Assembly (NCBI GenBank): GCA_012862575.1
Contig: BLSF01000146.1
Coordinates: 1 to 32,201 of the forward strand
DNA length: 32,201 nt
Reading direction: 5' to 3'
From: Parietichytrium sp. I65-24A
Lineage: Eukaryota > Sar > Bigyra > Thraustochytrida > Thraustochytriidae
Positions 1-7,829 of this stretch are shown here, one piece after another. The position numbers and the translations under genes are program-made. Position 1 is the first letter of the stretch, and each line of letters starts with the position of its first letter. The notes under the pieces are model-generated. The model saw only the letters and a list, made by a program, of their open reading frames with translations. It did not search any database and had not been told where the DNA came from.

Positions 1-1
1 T

Positions 2-205
2 TCCGATCCTAAACGCGTAAAGCTAATACGCAACATGATGTCACACTCGCAGCAGCAGCGGCAGCACAAGCCAAGGGAACGAATGGTTCCGATTCCATTT
101 GTGATCAATGATCAGGATGAAGCATCCATCCTCGATACATCAAGGATGGCTGAAGAACTACCAGAATCATATGAACGATTAGTCAAGTTGAATTTAGTTT
201 TTTAG
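2..205 (+). CDS. C-terminal end of an unknown protein (5' truncated by the window)
   Basis: The frame starting at base 2 is open for 67 codons and ends at TAG 203-205. The visible tail has a QQQRQ stretch, a basic segment (HKPRER) and an acidic segment (NDQDEAS). The other two forward frames stop within the first 20 bases. No domain is recognisable. The last 23 bases overlap the 3' end of the minus-strand gene at 183-554, so the two genes converge tail to tail. It could be a chance open frame, but codon use looks like that of its neighbours. Confidence 0.55.
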   Translation, partial: SDPKRVKLIRNMMSHSQQQRQHKPRERMVPIPFVINDQDEASILDTSRMAEELPESYERLVKLNLVF

Positions 206-554
206 GATAAGGCTTGAATAGCTTTTCAATGTTGTTTCGAAGACTTTGAAGCGACGTTTCTGACAATGAGCCCAGGATCTGTGCATTGGTGATTCGTGGA
301 TCTGGGTCATCGAGGAGATAATACAACTCGTACCCATCCAGCCAATCGACAATGACATTTCTTGCGGTGTTGTATAAACTTGTATTTTTAACTATGAATG
401 GCGGTAGCCAAATTGATTCCCCACGGCAGACTACACCGATAATGTAATTGGTGACACGTGAAGCCTGACTTCGCCCATGTACGCATATCTTGTCGTTTAC
501 AGCTAATAGGCCTGCGAAAACGTCGTCGAAATTGATGTCATATTCTTCTTTCAT
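183..554 (-). CDS. Hypothetical protein, 123 aa
   Basis: An ATG-started ORF with stop TGA at 183-185. The protein is soluble and mixed in character, with an acidic N-terminus (MKEEYDINFDD), a central YELYYLLDDPDPR segment and a basic C-terminus (LFKPYPKKLN). No signal peptide, membrane helix or known motif is visible. It lies 38 bp downstream of the next minus-strand ORF (593-1174), with no room for a long promoter, which fits the compact layout here. Function unknown. Confidence 0.6.
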   Translation of the reverse strand: MKEEYDINFDDVFAGLLAVNDKICVHGRSQASRVTNYIIGVVCRGESIWLPPFIVKNTSLYNTARNVIVDWLDGYELYYLLDDPDPRITNAQILGSLSETSLQSLRNNIEKLFKPYPKKLNST

Positions 555-592
555 TGTGATACTACTACAAATCTCCTTTTTTTATCACATCT

Positions 593-1174
593 CTATCTAA
601 TTTGCATGGTATATAGATGATTCACGTCATCAGAATTCCAACGATTCCAACGTTGAATTGTTCGTTCGCCTGTGGTTGGATCTCGATGAAAGATTCCTAA
701 ACAAAAGCAGCCAAACTTCATGGCATGATCCATGTTTAACATCAGATCATTGCTATCGCGACTGTCCAGGAATGCGTATGTCATTATTTCATCCTGATTT
801 TGTAAGACAAAGCGAATGATTCCATTTCTGTGCACCACCCAGATGTATGGAACTTCAAACTGAAAAGTCTCCCCAAAAGTCCCATCTGGCGGATTGTTGA
901 TAGGATGATGCAAATCAGCTCTCGCGATTTTGCATTTGCCCATGTCTATTGCACCAACAATGTCGCTGCCTCGCGCACATGACTTGCAATTAGAGTCAAG
1001 TTGAGTTGCAAACGCATGACCGTTCACACGTGGATCGGATGCTGGGATGATGCACTCTTCCGATGTGACGTATTCAAAGTCGCCATGTATTGTTGAAAAC
1101 GTGACGGTGCCAATGACATCATGGATATCGTTAATCGGGGTCGCAAATTGGTGAACGATGCTCTCAGAATTCAT
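593..1174 (-). CDS. Hypothetical protein, 193 aa
   Basis: Soluble protein with a CKSCARG cysteine pair near the middle, a VPYIWVVHRNGIIRFVL hydrophobic beta-like stretch and a Trp-rich end (RWNRWNSDD). No family is recognised. The frame is open to an upstream ATG at 1219, but a TATA-like element at 1207-1215 lies between the two ATGs. The internal ATG at 1174 (MNSESIV) is therefore preferred, because it gives the 30-40 bp TATA-to-ATG spacing seen at other genes in the window. Confidence 0.65.
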   Translation of the reverse strand: MNSESIVHQFATPINDIHDVIGTVTFSTIHGDFEYVTSEECIIPASDPRVNGHAFATQLDSNCKSCARGSDIVGAIDMGKCKIARADLHHPINNPPDGTFGETFQFEVPYIWVVHRNGIIRFVLQNQDEIMTYAFLDSRDSNDLMLNMDHAMKFGCFCLGIFHRDPTTGERTIQRWNRWNSDDVNHLYTMQIR

Positions 1175-1206
1175 CTCTTTTTGGTTCCTAAACAAAAAAG
1201 TATCCG

Positions 1207-1215
1207 TATATATTA
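1207..1215 (-). promoter_or_regulatory. TATA-like element for the 193-aa gene
   Basis: TAATATATA on the minus strand, about 35 bp before the chosen ATG at 1174. Assigned by spacing and composition only. Confidence 0.4.
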
Positions 1216-1232
1216 TCATTCTTGGTTTGTAG

Positions 1233-1410
1233 ATGCCGCAAGTATCACCGCCGCCGCTGCCATTGCTGCTGCTGCTGTTGCTGTTGAGCGAGGGTAGAAA
1301 ATGTGAGCAGGTGTCGGTGGAGAAGAGTAAAATAATGCGGCATTTCGTCGTTGTCTGCGCTGATTGGTGCCGCCGATGTTGCTGCTGCTGCTGCTGTTAT
1401 TGTCGATACT
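1233..1410. repeat. CTG/CAG-rich low-complexity tract
   Basis: Two clusters of CTG/TGC triplets (about 1256-1284 and 1378-1401) lie in the gap between the 193-aa gene and the PAP2 gene. A 67-aa minus-strand frame (1216-1419) reads through them as Ser- and Ala-runs. Its stop abuts the TATA element of the next gene, so it could be a small gene, but its low complexity makes chance more likely. Nothing else is seen up to 1524. Confidence 0.5.
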
Positions 1411-1524
1411 TTGTGTCATATTTTATCGTTACTCTCACTTGCGCGCTCACCCGAGTTTGGTGTTTGCTCATTGCACGATGCTTCCACTCGCTCAAATGAA
1501 CAAAAACGAACGTGCGTTAATTCC

Positions 1525-2610
1525 TTAGTAGTCGTTACTAACAATCCATCGATTGAGGTGGTAGACACCTGCGACATGCCATAAACCATAGAACACCTGC
1601 ATCGGCATTCGCACGATGTATTCGTTGGTGATTTTGAATTGCTTGGCGACAAAGTTGCGAATAAAACGCTCCATCACAGTCAGAAAGACGCTTCCAAGAA
1701 CGGACAAGACTGCCATATGATATTCTCCCCCATTCTCCGGGAATGGCTCTTCGACCTCAATCCCACCATGCGCCAGTCCGAAAAAGAGACTCATCAAGTA
1801 AATGTAGTTTGTGATATCCGTAAAGATCATAAAGATCTTGACGCGTGATGGGTAGTTGTTGACGGGGACCCGAGCAATATACGGCGGTGGTGCAATCGAT
1901 TGCCCGTTGAAAACAACGTACAACGCTGCAATGTGTGCCAGAATCAATGCAATCGAAATTCCTACAATGTAGTAGAACGCTGTGTGAATGTTAAATGCAT
2001 TGATAGGGACTGCTAGATTGATATAGTATGATACTACTGCGAATAGTGTCCCAATCAACGCCCCAACTAGCACATCTTGTGGCCAATGGACAGCCAATGC
2101 TAGCCTGGAACATCCGACAATCAGCGTTGCTAGACAATATGCCAGCATGGATTGCCACTGACAATTGTAGTACATTGCAAACATCATGGAAGCGAATGAA
2201 ACAAACGCGGTATGTCCACTTGGGAATGAGAAATCTCTGGTGGGTGCATCGGGAGTTCGCACTCGATCCGACGCTACCCATTGAGGCCTAGGTACTTGTA
2301 TGTAGGACTTTAGAAAGTCGACAGTAGGGGAGACTAAGATGTCACCATAGACCTCTAGTCCCAACTGGACATTCCAACTAACATGCGCAGGTAGGATCCA
2401 GTACATTGCAGGCCATAGTGTGATCTTGATAGGACGCTTATAGAGCCAATGAAAGAGTAATGAGAGGGGTTCGAGGAAAAATTTGAAACGCTGGAAGAAG
2501 CAGATGATGCTGATCTGTAGCTCTTCGTATGGGACTACCGCTTCGCGTTCTGAGTTTATTATTTTATGTGGTAGTGGTGGCGACGTGATCACAAAAGAAT
2601 TGCTGTACAT
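1525..2610 (-). CDS. PAP2-superfamily membrane lipid phosphatase
   Basis: All three phosphatase motifs of the PAP2 superfamily are present: KSYIQVPRP (KX6RP), FPSGHT (PSGH) and SRLALAVHWPQD (SRX5HX3D). Several hydrophobic segments surround them. In this family the conserved His residues form and resolve a phospho-His intermediate on a lipid phosphate at a membrane face. The layout resembles long-chain-base-phosphate or phosphatidate phosphatases, and a second PAP2 protein at 8865-9875 belongs to a sphingolipid cluster, so a sphingoid phosphate substrate is plausible but inferred. An upstream in-frame ATG exists at 2652. The ATG at 2610 is preferred because a TATA-like TATAGAATAAA lies about 35-40 bp before it. 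About 360 aa. Confidence 0.88.
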   Translation of the reverse strand: MYSNSFVITSPPLPHKIINSEREAVVPYEELQISIICFFQRFKFFLEPLSLLFHWLYKRPIKITLWPAMYWILPAHVSWNVQLGLEVYGDILVSPTVDFLKSYIQVPRPQWVASDRVRTPDAPTRDFSFPSGHTAFVSFASMMFAMYYNCQWQSMLAYCLATLIVGCSRLALAVHWPQDVLVGALIGTLFAVVSYYINLAVPINAFNIHTAFYYIVGISIALILAHIAALYVVFNGQSIAPPPYIARVPVNNYPSRVKIFMIFTDITNYIYLMSLFFGLAHGGIEVEEPFPENGGEYHMAVLSVLGSVFLTVMERFIRNFVAKQFKITNEYIVRMPMQVFYGLWHVAGVYHLNRWIVSNDY

Positions 2611-2734
2611 GATGGTCTGCGTTTTATTGACTTGGAAATTTATTCTATACATCTATGGATATCATGTCACCACAACTATCGCCATTGTGATATCGAAGCG
2701 AAGTTTGTCACGAGTGAAACATATTTGGGTTCGT

Positions 2735-2959
2735 TTAACGAAGTCGAAGTACAAGATGTAGTGTGGAATCCTTCATAACATTATAGTCAGCAAGTGTTCG
2801 CCCATCTTCAAGTTGTTTGCCGGCAAAACTAAGCCGCTGTTGGTCAGGAGGGATCCCTTCCTTGTCTTGGATCTTGGTTTTGATTGTCTCAATCATGTCA
2901 GTTGCTTCCACGTCAAGTGTGATCGTTTTACCAGTCAATGTTTTTACGAATATTTGCAT
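2735..2959 (-). CDS. Ubiquitin variant lacking Gly-Gly, 74 aa
   Basis: The sequence is clearly ubiquitin ([18 protein letters not shown] at the start, [10 protein letters not shown] in the middle). All seven acceptor lysines (6, 11, 27, 29, 33, 48, 63) can be placed. Two features are abnormal. The frame ends LRLR-TAA, so the Gly75-Gly76 tail needed for activation and conjugation is absent. Position 44, normally Ile at the centre of the hydrophobic patch, is Ser (codon AGT). It is a single unit, neither poly-ubiquitin nor a ribosomal fusion. An upstream ATG at 3016 would add 19 residues, but the TATA-like element at 2999-3005 argues for 2959. It could be a ubiquitin fold used without conjugation, or an early pseudogene. 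The lack of frameshifts favours the first. Confidence 0.85.
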   Translation of the reverse strand: MQIFVKTLTGKTITLDVEATDMIETIKTKIQDKEGIPPDQQRLSFAGKQLEDGRTLADYNVMKDSTLHLVLRLR

Positions 2960-2998
2960 GTTTATTCCGTTTTTTTTAAAATAGAAGCATCTCCTTCG

Positions 2999-3005
2999 TA
3001 TATAT
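2999..3005 (-). promoter_or_regulatory. TATA-like element for the ubiquitin-variant gene
   Basis: ATATATA on the minus strand about 40 bp before the ATG at 2959, matching the spacing at other genes here. Confidence 0.4.
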
Positions 3006-3020
3006 CTTTCGAGCACTGAT

Positions 3021-3051
3021 GATGAATGAATTCATGAATGAATGAATGAAT
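3021..3051. repeat. (TGAA)n microsatellite
   Basis: Imperfect TGAA/ATGA repeat just upstream of the ubiquitin-variant promoter. Confidence 0.7.
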
Positions 3052-3142
3052 GTATGGCGACACTGTTTATTTCACCAACTGGTACGCCCGGTACCAAGCC
3101 TGGAAATCAACGGTGTCGCAAATATTTCATTTCCCCTCGTTG

Positions 3143-3445
3143 CTACACTCGTCGCAATGGATAACGGTGTACTGCCGGCGGCGAAGAATCCTCATCATCG
3201 CGAAACCTCTTCTTTTTCTTCTTCTTCTGCTGTTGATTCTCTGTCACGTCAGGTTCAATTGCATCCTTCTTTTTCGTCTTCTTCTTCTTCTTCTTCTTCT
3301 TCTTCTTTAGCTCCTTTGACGCGCGCGAAACTGTCTTATTCGATTCTTCGCCACCTGACGGAGACGACACAGGATCATCTTCGGTTTCAGCCCCATCGAG
3401 TGGTGCCACCTGCTCCATCAGTCCAATATTGGGTCTGTTGGACAT
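3143..3445 (-). CDS. Lysine-rich small protein, 100 aa (uncertain)
   Basis: An ATG-started frame with an acidic N-terminal half (ETEDDPVSSPSGGEES), two long Lys runs (about ten and six residues) separated by a short acidic linker, and a basic C-terminus ending YPLRRV. This composition fits a nuclear or nucleolar basic protein. The Lys runs come from a CTT microsatellite on the plus strand (about 3271-3306), so the ORF may be a by-product of that repeat. No TATA-like element is evident upstream. Function unknown. Confidence 0.4.
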   Translation of the reverse strand: MSNRPNIGLMEQVAPLDGAETEDDPVSSPSGGEESNKTVSRASKELKKKKKKKKKKTKKKDAIEPDVTENQQQKKKKKKRFRDDEDSSPPAVHRYPLRRV

Positions 3446-3480
3446 GCAACTCCGGGATCTTTAGCAGGACATTCCTGGTC

Positions 3481-3755
3481 CTATTGAACAACATAATAGT
3501 GGCATCTCTCGACGCCAAATAAAGTACGGTCACCTGTGTGCTAGACAACGACGAATTCAAGTTCTGAACGACGGCTCTCCCGTCCAGTAGCATTTGGCGG
3601 GATCAAAAGATGCTGACAAGCAACTATTGAAGAACGTAATAGCGGCATCTCTCGACGCCAAACAAAGTACTGAATGAATTTCATGACCTGTGTGCTGGAC
3701 AGTTCTGAACGACGACTCTCCCATCCCTCAGTATTTGACGGGATCAAAAGATGCT
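3481..3755. repeat. Two-copy tandem direct repeat, about 133 bp per unit
   Basis: Unit 1 spans 3481-3614 and unit 2 spans 3624-3755. Both run from CTATTGAA, through GGCATCTCTCGACGCCAAA and CCTGTGTGCT, to GGGATCAAAAGATGCT. The units differ by substitutions and a few indels (for example extra bases around 3671-3684). Minus-strand frames across them are broken differently in each unit, so coding is unlikely. Confidence 0.85.
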
Positions 3756-4010
3756 TTCTGTTGGACAGCAGTACCGACCTATGGTATCTTACTAAATAGA
3801 GTAGGTACTTTAATTGGATCTACCATAAACCGCGTTTTGCAATAAGAGTGTATATTCAAGAACTACGAATTGTATTTACAATTATGCCCCTGTTTAGTTC
3901 TCGAACAGAGAACTTTTCTATAGGATCTCAATGAATAGGTTTTTGTTCACGGAATATGATTCGTTTTGTGATAGATATATGTAGATGAGATTCGTTGCTT
4001 GGGATAACTG
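3756..4010. other. Intergenic region with a short palindrome and a TATA-like element
   Basis: No gene is seen. A 7-bp perfect inverted repeat AGTTCTC/GAGAACT lies at 3896-3902 and 3908-3914. A TATA-like GATATATG at 3974-3981 sits 30 bp before the ATG at 4011. Confidence 0.5.
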
Positions 4011-4883
4011 ATGCAGTGTCAAGTTTGCGGGAGGGGTTTCAAGGGCTCTTCTTCTTTGCTGCTACAATCAGAATCAGAATCAGATGATGATGAGGAATTC
4101 TTCTCGCGCAGCAGACCACGTCTCAGAGACCTATCAGATATTGCTGGCATGTGTCAAATACAGGAGACTATTGTATTCCAAGACATGGATTGTTCTGGAC
4201 TTGTCGAAAAGCTTACGCGATGCTTTGAAAAAAGCAGTATGACAACATGCGTCCGAATCATCAATTGCACGAATTTTGATCTGACACTGTCTGATGCCAA
4301 GGTGTGGCTCTCGAGTGGACTTGAGGAGCTGCAAATCACAACAAAAGGAGAAAATGGGACAGATCTGATGGAAACTCTGTTGAAAGCATCTGAGAAACTT
4401 TATGGTACTCCAACTCCTTCAAACTTAAGAAAACTGACGATTCAACTATCTCAGCCCGGGGATGTTGCAAGATTGCGAATGATGAGAAGACTGTTCGAGA
4501 ATAACCGTGCGTTAGAACACTTGTCGCTACACGGCACGCCATTGAATGATATCGATCTCAATGCCATTCGAGAGTGGATATATGTCTTTTTACGTCAAGA
4601 AGATGATGGTCCTTTTCTCAGCTTAGACCTCTCTGGGTGTTCATTGACGACAGCTGACATGCACGAGTCAATATTTCACTTGGTGTTGCCACACTTGTCG
4701 AGTCTGGATGTAAGCGACAACCCAGGACTGGGTGATTGGTGTGTAGAGATTCTAGAGACGATGCTTCCAGAACACTTGATCTATTTCAAAACACTCAATA
4801 TAAGCAACTGCGGTATCGACAAGGATTGTGTGAAACCCTGGGTGGAGCGATGGAGTCGGAAAGGTAAAACTGTGCAATATTAG
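4011..4883 (+). CDS. Leucine-rich repeat protein, 290 aa
   Basis: The N-terminus has a CxxC pair (MQCQVCGRGF), then a Ser/Asp/Glu-rich stretch and a basic RSRPRLRD segment. From about residue 95 onward there are irregular leucine-rich repeats of the RNase-inhibitor type, such as ALEHLSLHGTPLNDIDL, FLSLDLSGCSLTTADM, HLSSLDVSDNPGLGD and YFKTLNISNCGIDKD. It probably binds a protein partner, which cannot be predicted. No signal peptide or membrane segment is evident. Unlike the LRR gene at 27072-30668 it has no introns and its repeats are irregular, so the two are not close relatives. Confidence 0.8.
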   Translation: MQCQVCGRGFKGSSSLLLQSESESDDDEEFFSRSRPRLRDLSDIAGMCQIQETIVFQDMDCSGLVEKLTRCFEKSSMTTCVRIINCTNFDLTLSDAKVWLSSGLEELQITTKGENGTDLMETLLKASEKLYGTPTPSNLRKLTIQLSQPGDVARLRMMRRLFENNRALEHLSLHGTPLNDIDLNAIREWIYVFLRQEDDGPFLSLDLSGCSLTTADMHESIFHLVLPHLSSLDVSDNPGLGDWCVEILETMLPEHLIYFKTLNISNCGIDKDCVKPWVERWSRKGKTVQY

Positions 4884-4897
4884 ATCGTAGTAATTTT

Positions 4898-4958
4898 AAA
4901 CCACCATTGGAATCAATCATTTGTTTTTTCAAATCAGCGGTGATTCCAATGTTGGTTT
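4898..4958. repeat. Hairpin repeat H1 (ATTGGAATCA type)
   Basis: Arms at 4898-4915 (AAACCACCATTGGAATCA) and 4941-4958 pair at 17 of 18 positions around a 25-nt loop. The arm matches H2 (9976-10037) and resembles H6 (26461-26543). It lies between the LRR gene and the SPT promoter. Confidence 0.85.
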
Positions 4959-5020
4959 CATACCATACAAAAAATCCAGTATACACAAGAAAAGCTACTA
5001 CAGATACAACTCTTGGCCTG

Positions 5021-5028
5021 TTTATAAA
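5021..5028 (+). promoter_or_regulatory. TATA box of the SPT gene
   Basis: TTTATAAA, 28 bp before the ATG at 5056. It supports this ATG over the open frame that continues upstream, which has no earlier ATG. Confidence 0.55.
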
Positions 5029-5055
5029 CCGAAGCAAAGCACAAAATCAGACGCA

Positions 5056-6807
5056 ATGACTACCATTACTTTCGATAACATCGAGTATCATCTCCCGATG
5101 ACAACTCTCGTCTATCAGTATGCCTACAATTTCGCGCGATACATTGTCACAAAGCGAGCAATTCCTACCTCACTTGATTTGTACAAAAAGTATTTCCAAC
5201 CATGGTGCATTCAACGAGCTTTTCATCGCACTATATTTGGTCGAATCTCTAAGACCATTTGGATTGCTGATGATGAATACAAAGTTGCACGGAAGTGCAT
5301 CAACTTTGGTTCGTATGATTACCTTGGCCTCACATCGGATACAATGCCAGCGTACAATCCTCAAGATGAAAAAATGAATTCTATCGATGATGTGTACGAG
5401 AAAGCGGTTGAGATTATCAAGCACCAAACAAGGAAACCCAATGTTGTCTTCTGTAGGACGGGTTACGAAACAAACACGATGGCGCTGGACATGATGATAG
5501 AGAGTGAAACTCGCGAGTACGAACAAGTGGTTGTCTATTCGGATTACCGCAACCACAATTCTATCATCAACGGGATTAAACAACAGCAACAAGAAAGGTC
5601 AAATTTGACGGTGAAGAAGTTTGAGTCATTTGATGAGTTGGAGTATTCCATCCACGATCGGGTGAAGAATGACAGTACTGGTAATATGGTAATCTGGATT
5701 ATTGTGGAAGGGCTGTACAGTGTACATGGCGAGATTGTCGACCTTGCGAGGTTGATCAGATTAAAGCAAAAGTATAGCATGATCAAGCTTTATGTCGATG
5801 TGGCTCACTCATTTGGGTCATTGGGATCGAATTTTTGTGGCGGTGACGTTCAACATGTCGACATTATAACGGGAACATTTTCCAAGTCATTCAATGCATT
5901 TGGTGGATACATCGCATCCTCTTCGAATGTCAGACTTGAAAGCTGTGGCACAACTTCATTGGACCCACATACCGTTGGGTCTATTTATCACGGTTTGGAT
6001 GTTGCCTTCAATAGGCATCCTGAGCGAATTGACTACCTCCGTGAGCTGTCAGAGTATGCTTTCGATACTTTCAAAGAATGCACCCATTTTGACTTAGCAC
6101 GAACGTCTAGAGGCTCACCAATGATCTGTATCGAGATCGAAAGTGTTCCAAAGGCACTCAGAATGTCCGAGTTGCTCTTCCGTAACTATCACATTGCCAT
6201 CACTCTTGTCGGGTATCCGGCATGTTCAACATTGACAGGGATGGTAATTCGGATCTGCCTTAGTGCTGCGCACACCAAAGATGACGTGGACTCGTTGATC
6301 CAGGCACTGAACGACCCCATCATGAACAACAAAGAGTACTGGTCTGGAAAGAGTCATGTTGTCACCCGGCCATTGAAAGACGTCCAAGCGGAGGAAATCA
6401 AGTTTCTTTCGTCTAGTCCATCAAAGGTCGAGCTGATTAACTATTACGGCACTGGAGTGAATGGGCCCCGCTTCTTTCTCGGTAACACATTTGCAATCCA
6501 GTACTTGGAGGAAACCTTACGAAAAGAATACAACTGTCGTAATGGCATGATCATGATGTCCTATGACCAGGGTCTCAGGTCGTTGCAATCAAAACTCGCA
6601 AGGAACAAAAGCATTGATGAATTTCTTGTGCGCCCAATAGGAAATGACCATTCAAGTATCTTCATTGGTAGTACTGCAAATAGTCGGTGGTCAGAGCAAG
6701 TATTGTCAACTCCGATTGCGTTCGATAACTACGTATTCACCGCTACACTTCCAATTTACATGTTTGCTGATCACCTTGCCAAAAACACCCGGCAATCAAA
6801 ATTATAA
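5056..6807 (+). CDS. Single-chain serine palmitoyltransferase-like protein (LCB2-LCB1 fusion)
   Basis: 583 aa. SPT condenses serine with an acyl-CoA to 3-ketodihydrosphingosine in the ER. Residues about 1-440 resemble LCB2: INFGSYDYLGL (about 82-92), NHNSI with the PLP-stacking His (about 167), VEGLYSVHG, DVAHSFG with the PLP-pyridine Asp (about 248), and GTFSKSFNAFGGY with the Schiff-base Lys (about 277). The usual LCB2 segment between NYLG and the glycine-rich loop (YGVG..STR..GT) is missing. From about residue 450 a second aminotransferase-like piece begins with YYGTGVNGPRFFLGN. It has the GPR signature of LCB1 rather than the STR of LCB2, and ends with an LCB1-like NYVFTATLP. Most of the LCB1 core is deleted. 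Single-chain LCB2-LCB1 SPTs are known from coccolithoviruses. KDSR follows 53 bp downstream. Confidence 0.85.
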   Translation: MTTITFDNIEYHLPMTTLVYQYAYNFARYIVTKRAIPTSLDLYKKYFQPWCIQRAFHRTIFGRISKTIWIADDEYKVARKCINFGSYDYLGLTSDTMPAYNPQDEKMNSIDDVYEKAVEIIKHQTRKPNVVFCRTGYETNTMALDMMIESETREYEQVVVYSDYRNHNSIINGIKQQQQERSNLTVKKFESFDELEYSIHDRVKNDSTGNMVIWIIVEGLYSVHGEIVDLARLIRLKQKYSMIKLYVDVAHSFGSLGSNFCGGDVQHVDIITGTFSKSFNAFGGYIASSSNVRLESCGTTSLDPHTVGSIYHGLDVAFNRHPERIDYLRELSEYAFDTFKECTHFDLARTSRGSPMICIEIESVPKALRMSELLFRNYHIAITLVGYPACSTLTGMVIRICLSAAHTKDDVDSLIQALNDPIMNNKEYWSGKSHVVTRPLKDVQAEEIKFLSSSPSKVELINYYGTGVNGPRFFLGNTFAIQYLEETLRKEYNCRNGMIMMSYDQGLRSLQSKLARNKSIDEFLVRPIGNDHSSIFIGSTANSRWSEQVLSTPIAFDNYVFTATLPIYMFADHLAKNTRQSKL

Positions 6808-6860
6808 AGATAAAAAATTTAATTGATTCTATTTTTCCATCATTCCAGAAATAGAGACCA

Positions 6861-7826
6861 ATGGCAGGTACAACTCCCTCTCTCGTACTTTTAGGAGCGG
6901 CAGCAGCAACAGCAGCAGTAGCAGCAGGGCGTTGGTATCAATCGTTTCAACCCAAGCTTCAATTGTACGACGGAAAGCATGTCATTATTACGGGAGGTTC
7001 ACAGGGGCTTGGAAAAGCTGTTGCGAAGAAACTTTGCTCGTTTGGAGCGCATGTGACAATAATTGCGCGTACAGAGAAAACTTTATCAGAAGCTGTTCAA
7101 GAAATTTCCGTCGGTGCACCGGGAAAGATACAATATGTAGTTTCCGACGTGACAGATATTGAAAAGATGAAGAATGCAATCAAGATTGCTGAAGACCGAT
7201 TTGGTCCGGTTTACTCGATGTTCCTTTCAGCAGGAGCCGCGCATCCAGGATACTTTACATCCCATGACATTGCTGATTTCACACGAGCCATGGAACAAAA
7301 TTATATGGGGGCTGTCATTAGTGCAAAAATTGGGGTGGAAAATATGATCCGAAATGATACCAAAGGAGAAATAGTGTTTATCACATCTGCCACTGCTTGT
7401 GCTGGATTCGTTGGGTACAGTACTTATGCGCCAACAAAAGCCGCTCTACGTTCATTTGCTGATTGTTTGAGAAATGAGCTTGTTGGAAAGGGGATTCGTG
7501 TTAGAGTGGCATATCCGCCAGACATGGACACACCTGGGTATGAAAACGAGAACAAATCTAAACCGAAGGAAACACTGGAAATCTGTCCTCCAAACGAAGT
7601 GTACAAGGTTGAGGTGGTTGCTGAAACGTTGGTGGAGAGCTGTCTGCGAGACGAGTACCACTTGAGATCTCCTGACTTGTTACAAAATCTGCTTGTTTCA
7701 TCATGTGCAGGTATCACTCCGTGTGGACGTTACGGAGTTTTGGAGATTCTTTTTTCACCTCTGATCAAATTGCTGCTGTTATTTTATCGGCATAAAATAG
7801 ATGAAATCGTAAGACGACATAATTGA
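6861..7826 (+). CDS. KDSR: 3-ketodihydrosphingosine reductase
   Basis: 321 aa, a short-chain dehydrogenase. It reduces 3-ketodihydrosphingosine, the SPT product, to dihydrosphingosine with NADPH on the ER membrane. An Ala-rich N-terminal hydrophobic segment (about 6-25) is the likely anchor. The cofactor motif TGGSQGLG is at 44-51 and the catalytic Ser176, Tyr189 and Lys193 (YAPTK) are present. The subfamily signature is clear: AYPPDMDTPGYENEN matches the YPPDTDTPGF region of KDSR/TSC10, and the C-terminus ends IDEIVRRHN. The usual NAG is SAG here. It lies 53 bp after SPT on the same strand, and its stop is 3 bp from the stop of the convergent desaturase gene. Confidence 0.93.
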   Translation: MAGTTPSLVLLGAAAATAAVAAGRWYQSFQPKLQLYDGKHVIITGGSQGLGKAVAKKLCSFGAHVTIIARTEKTLSEAVQEISVGAPGKIQYVVSDVTDIEKMKNAIKIAEDRFGPVYSMFLSAGAAHPGYFTSHDIADFTRAMEQNYMGAVISAKIGVENMIRNDTKGEIVFITSATACAGFVGYSTYAPTKAALRSFADCLRNELVGKGIRVRVAYPPDMDTPGYENENKSKPKETLEICPPNEVYKVEVVAETLVESCLRDEYHLRSPDLLQNLLVSSCAGITPCGRYGVLEILFSPLIKLLLLFYRHKIDEIVRRHN

Positions 7827-7829
7827 GAT

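Noticed and set aside
3046-3522. 158-aa plus-strand ORF
   Set aside because: Ser-rich translation of the CTT microsatellite, antisense to the Lys-rich frame.
4921-5055. N-terminal extension of the SPT reading frame
   Set aside because: The frame is open but has no ATG before 5056. It runs through hairpin H1 and the TATA box.
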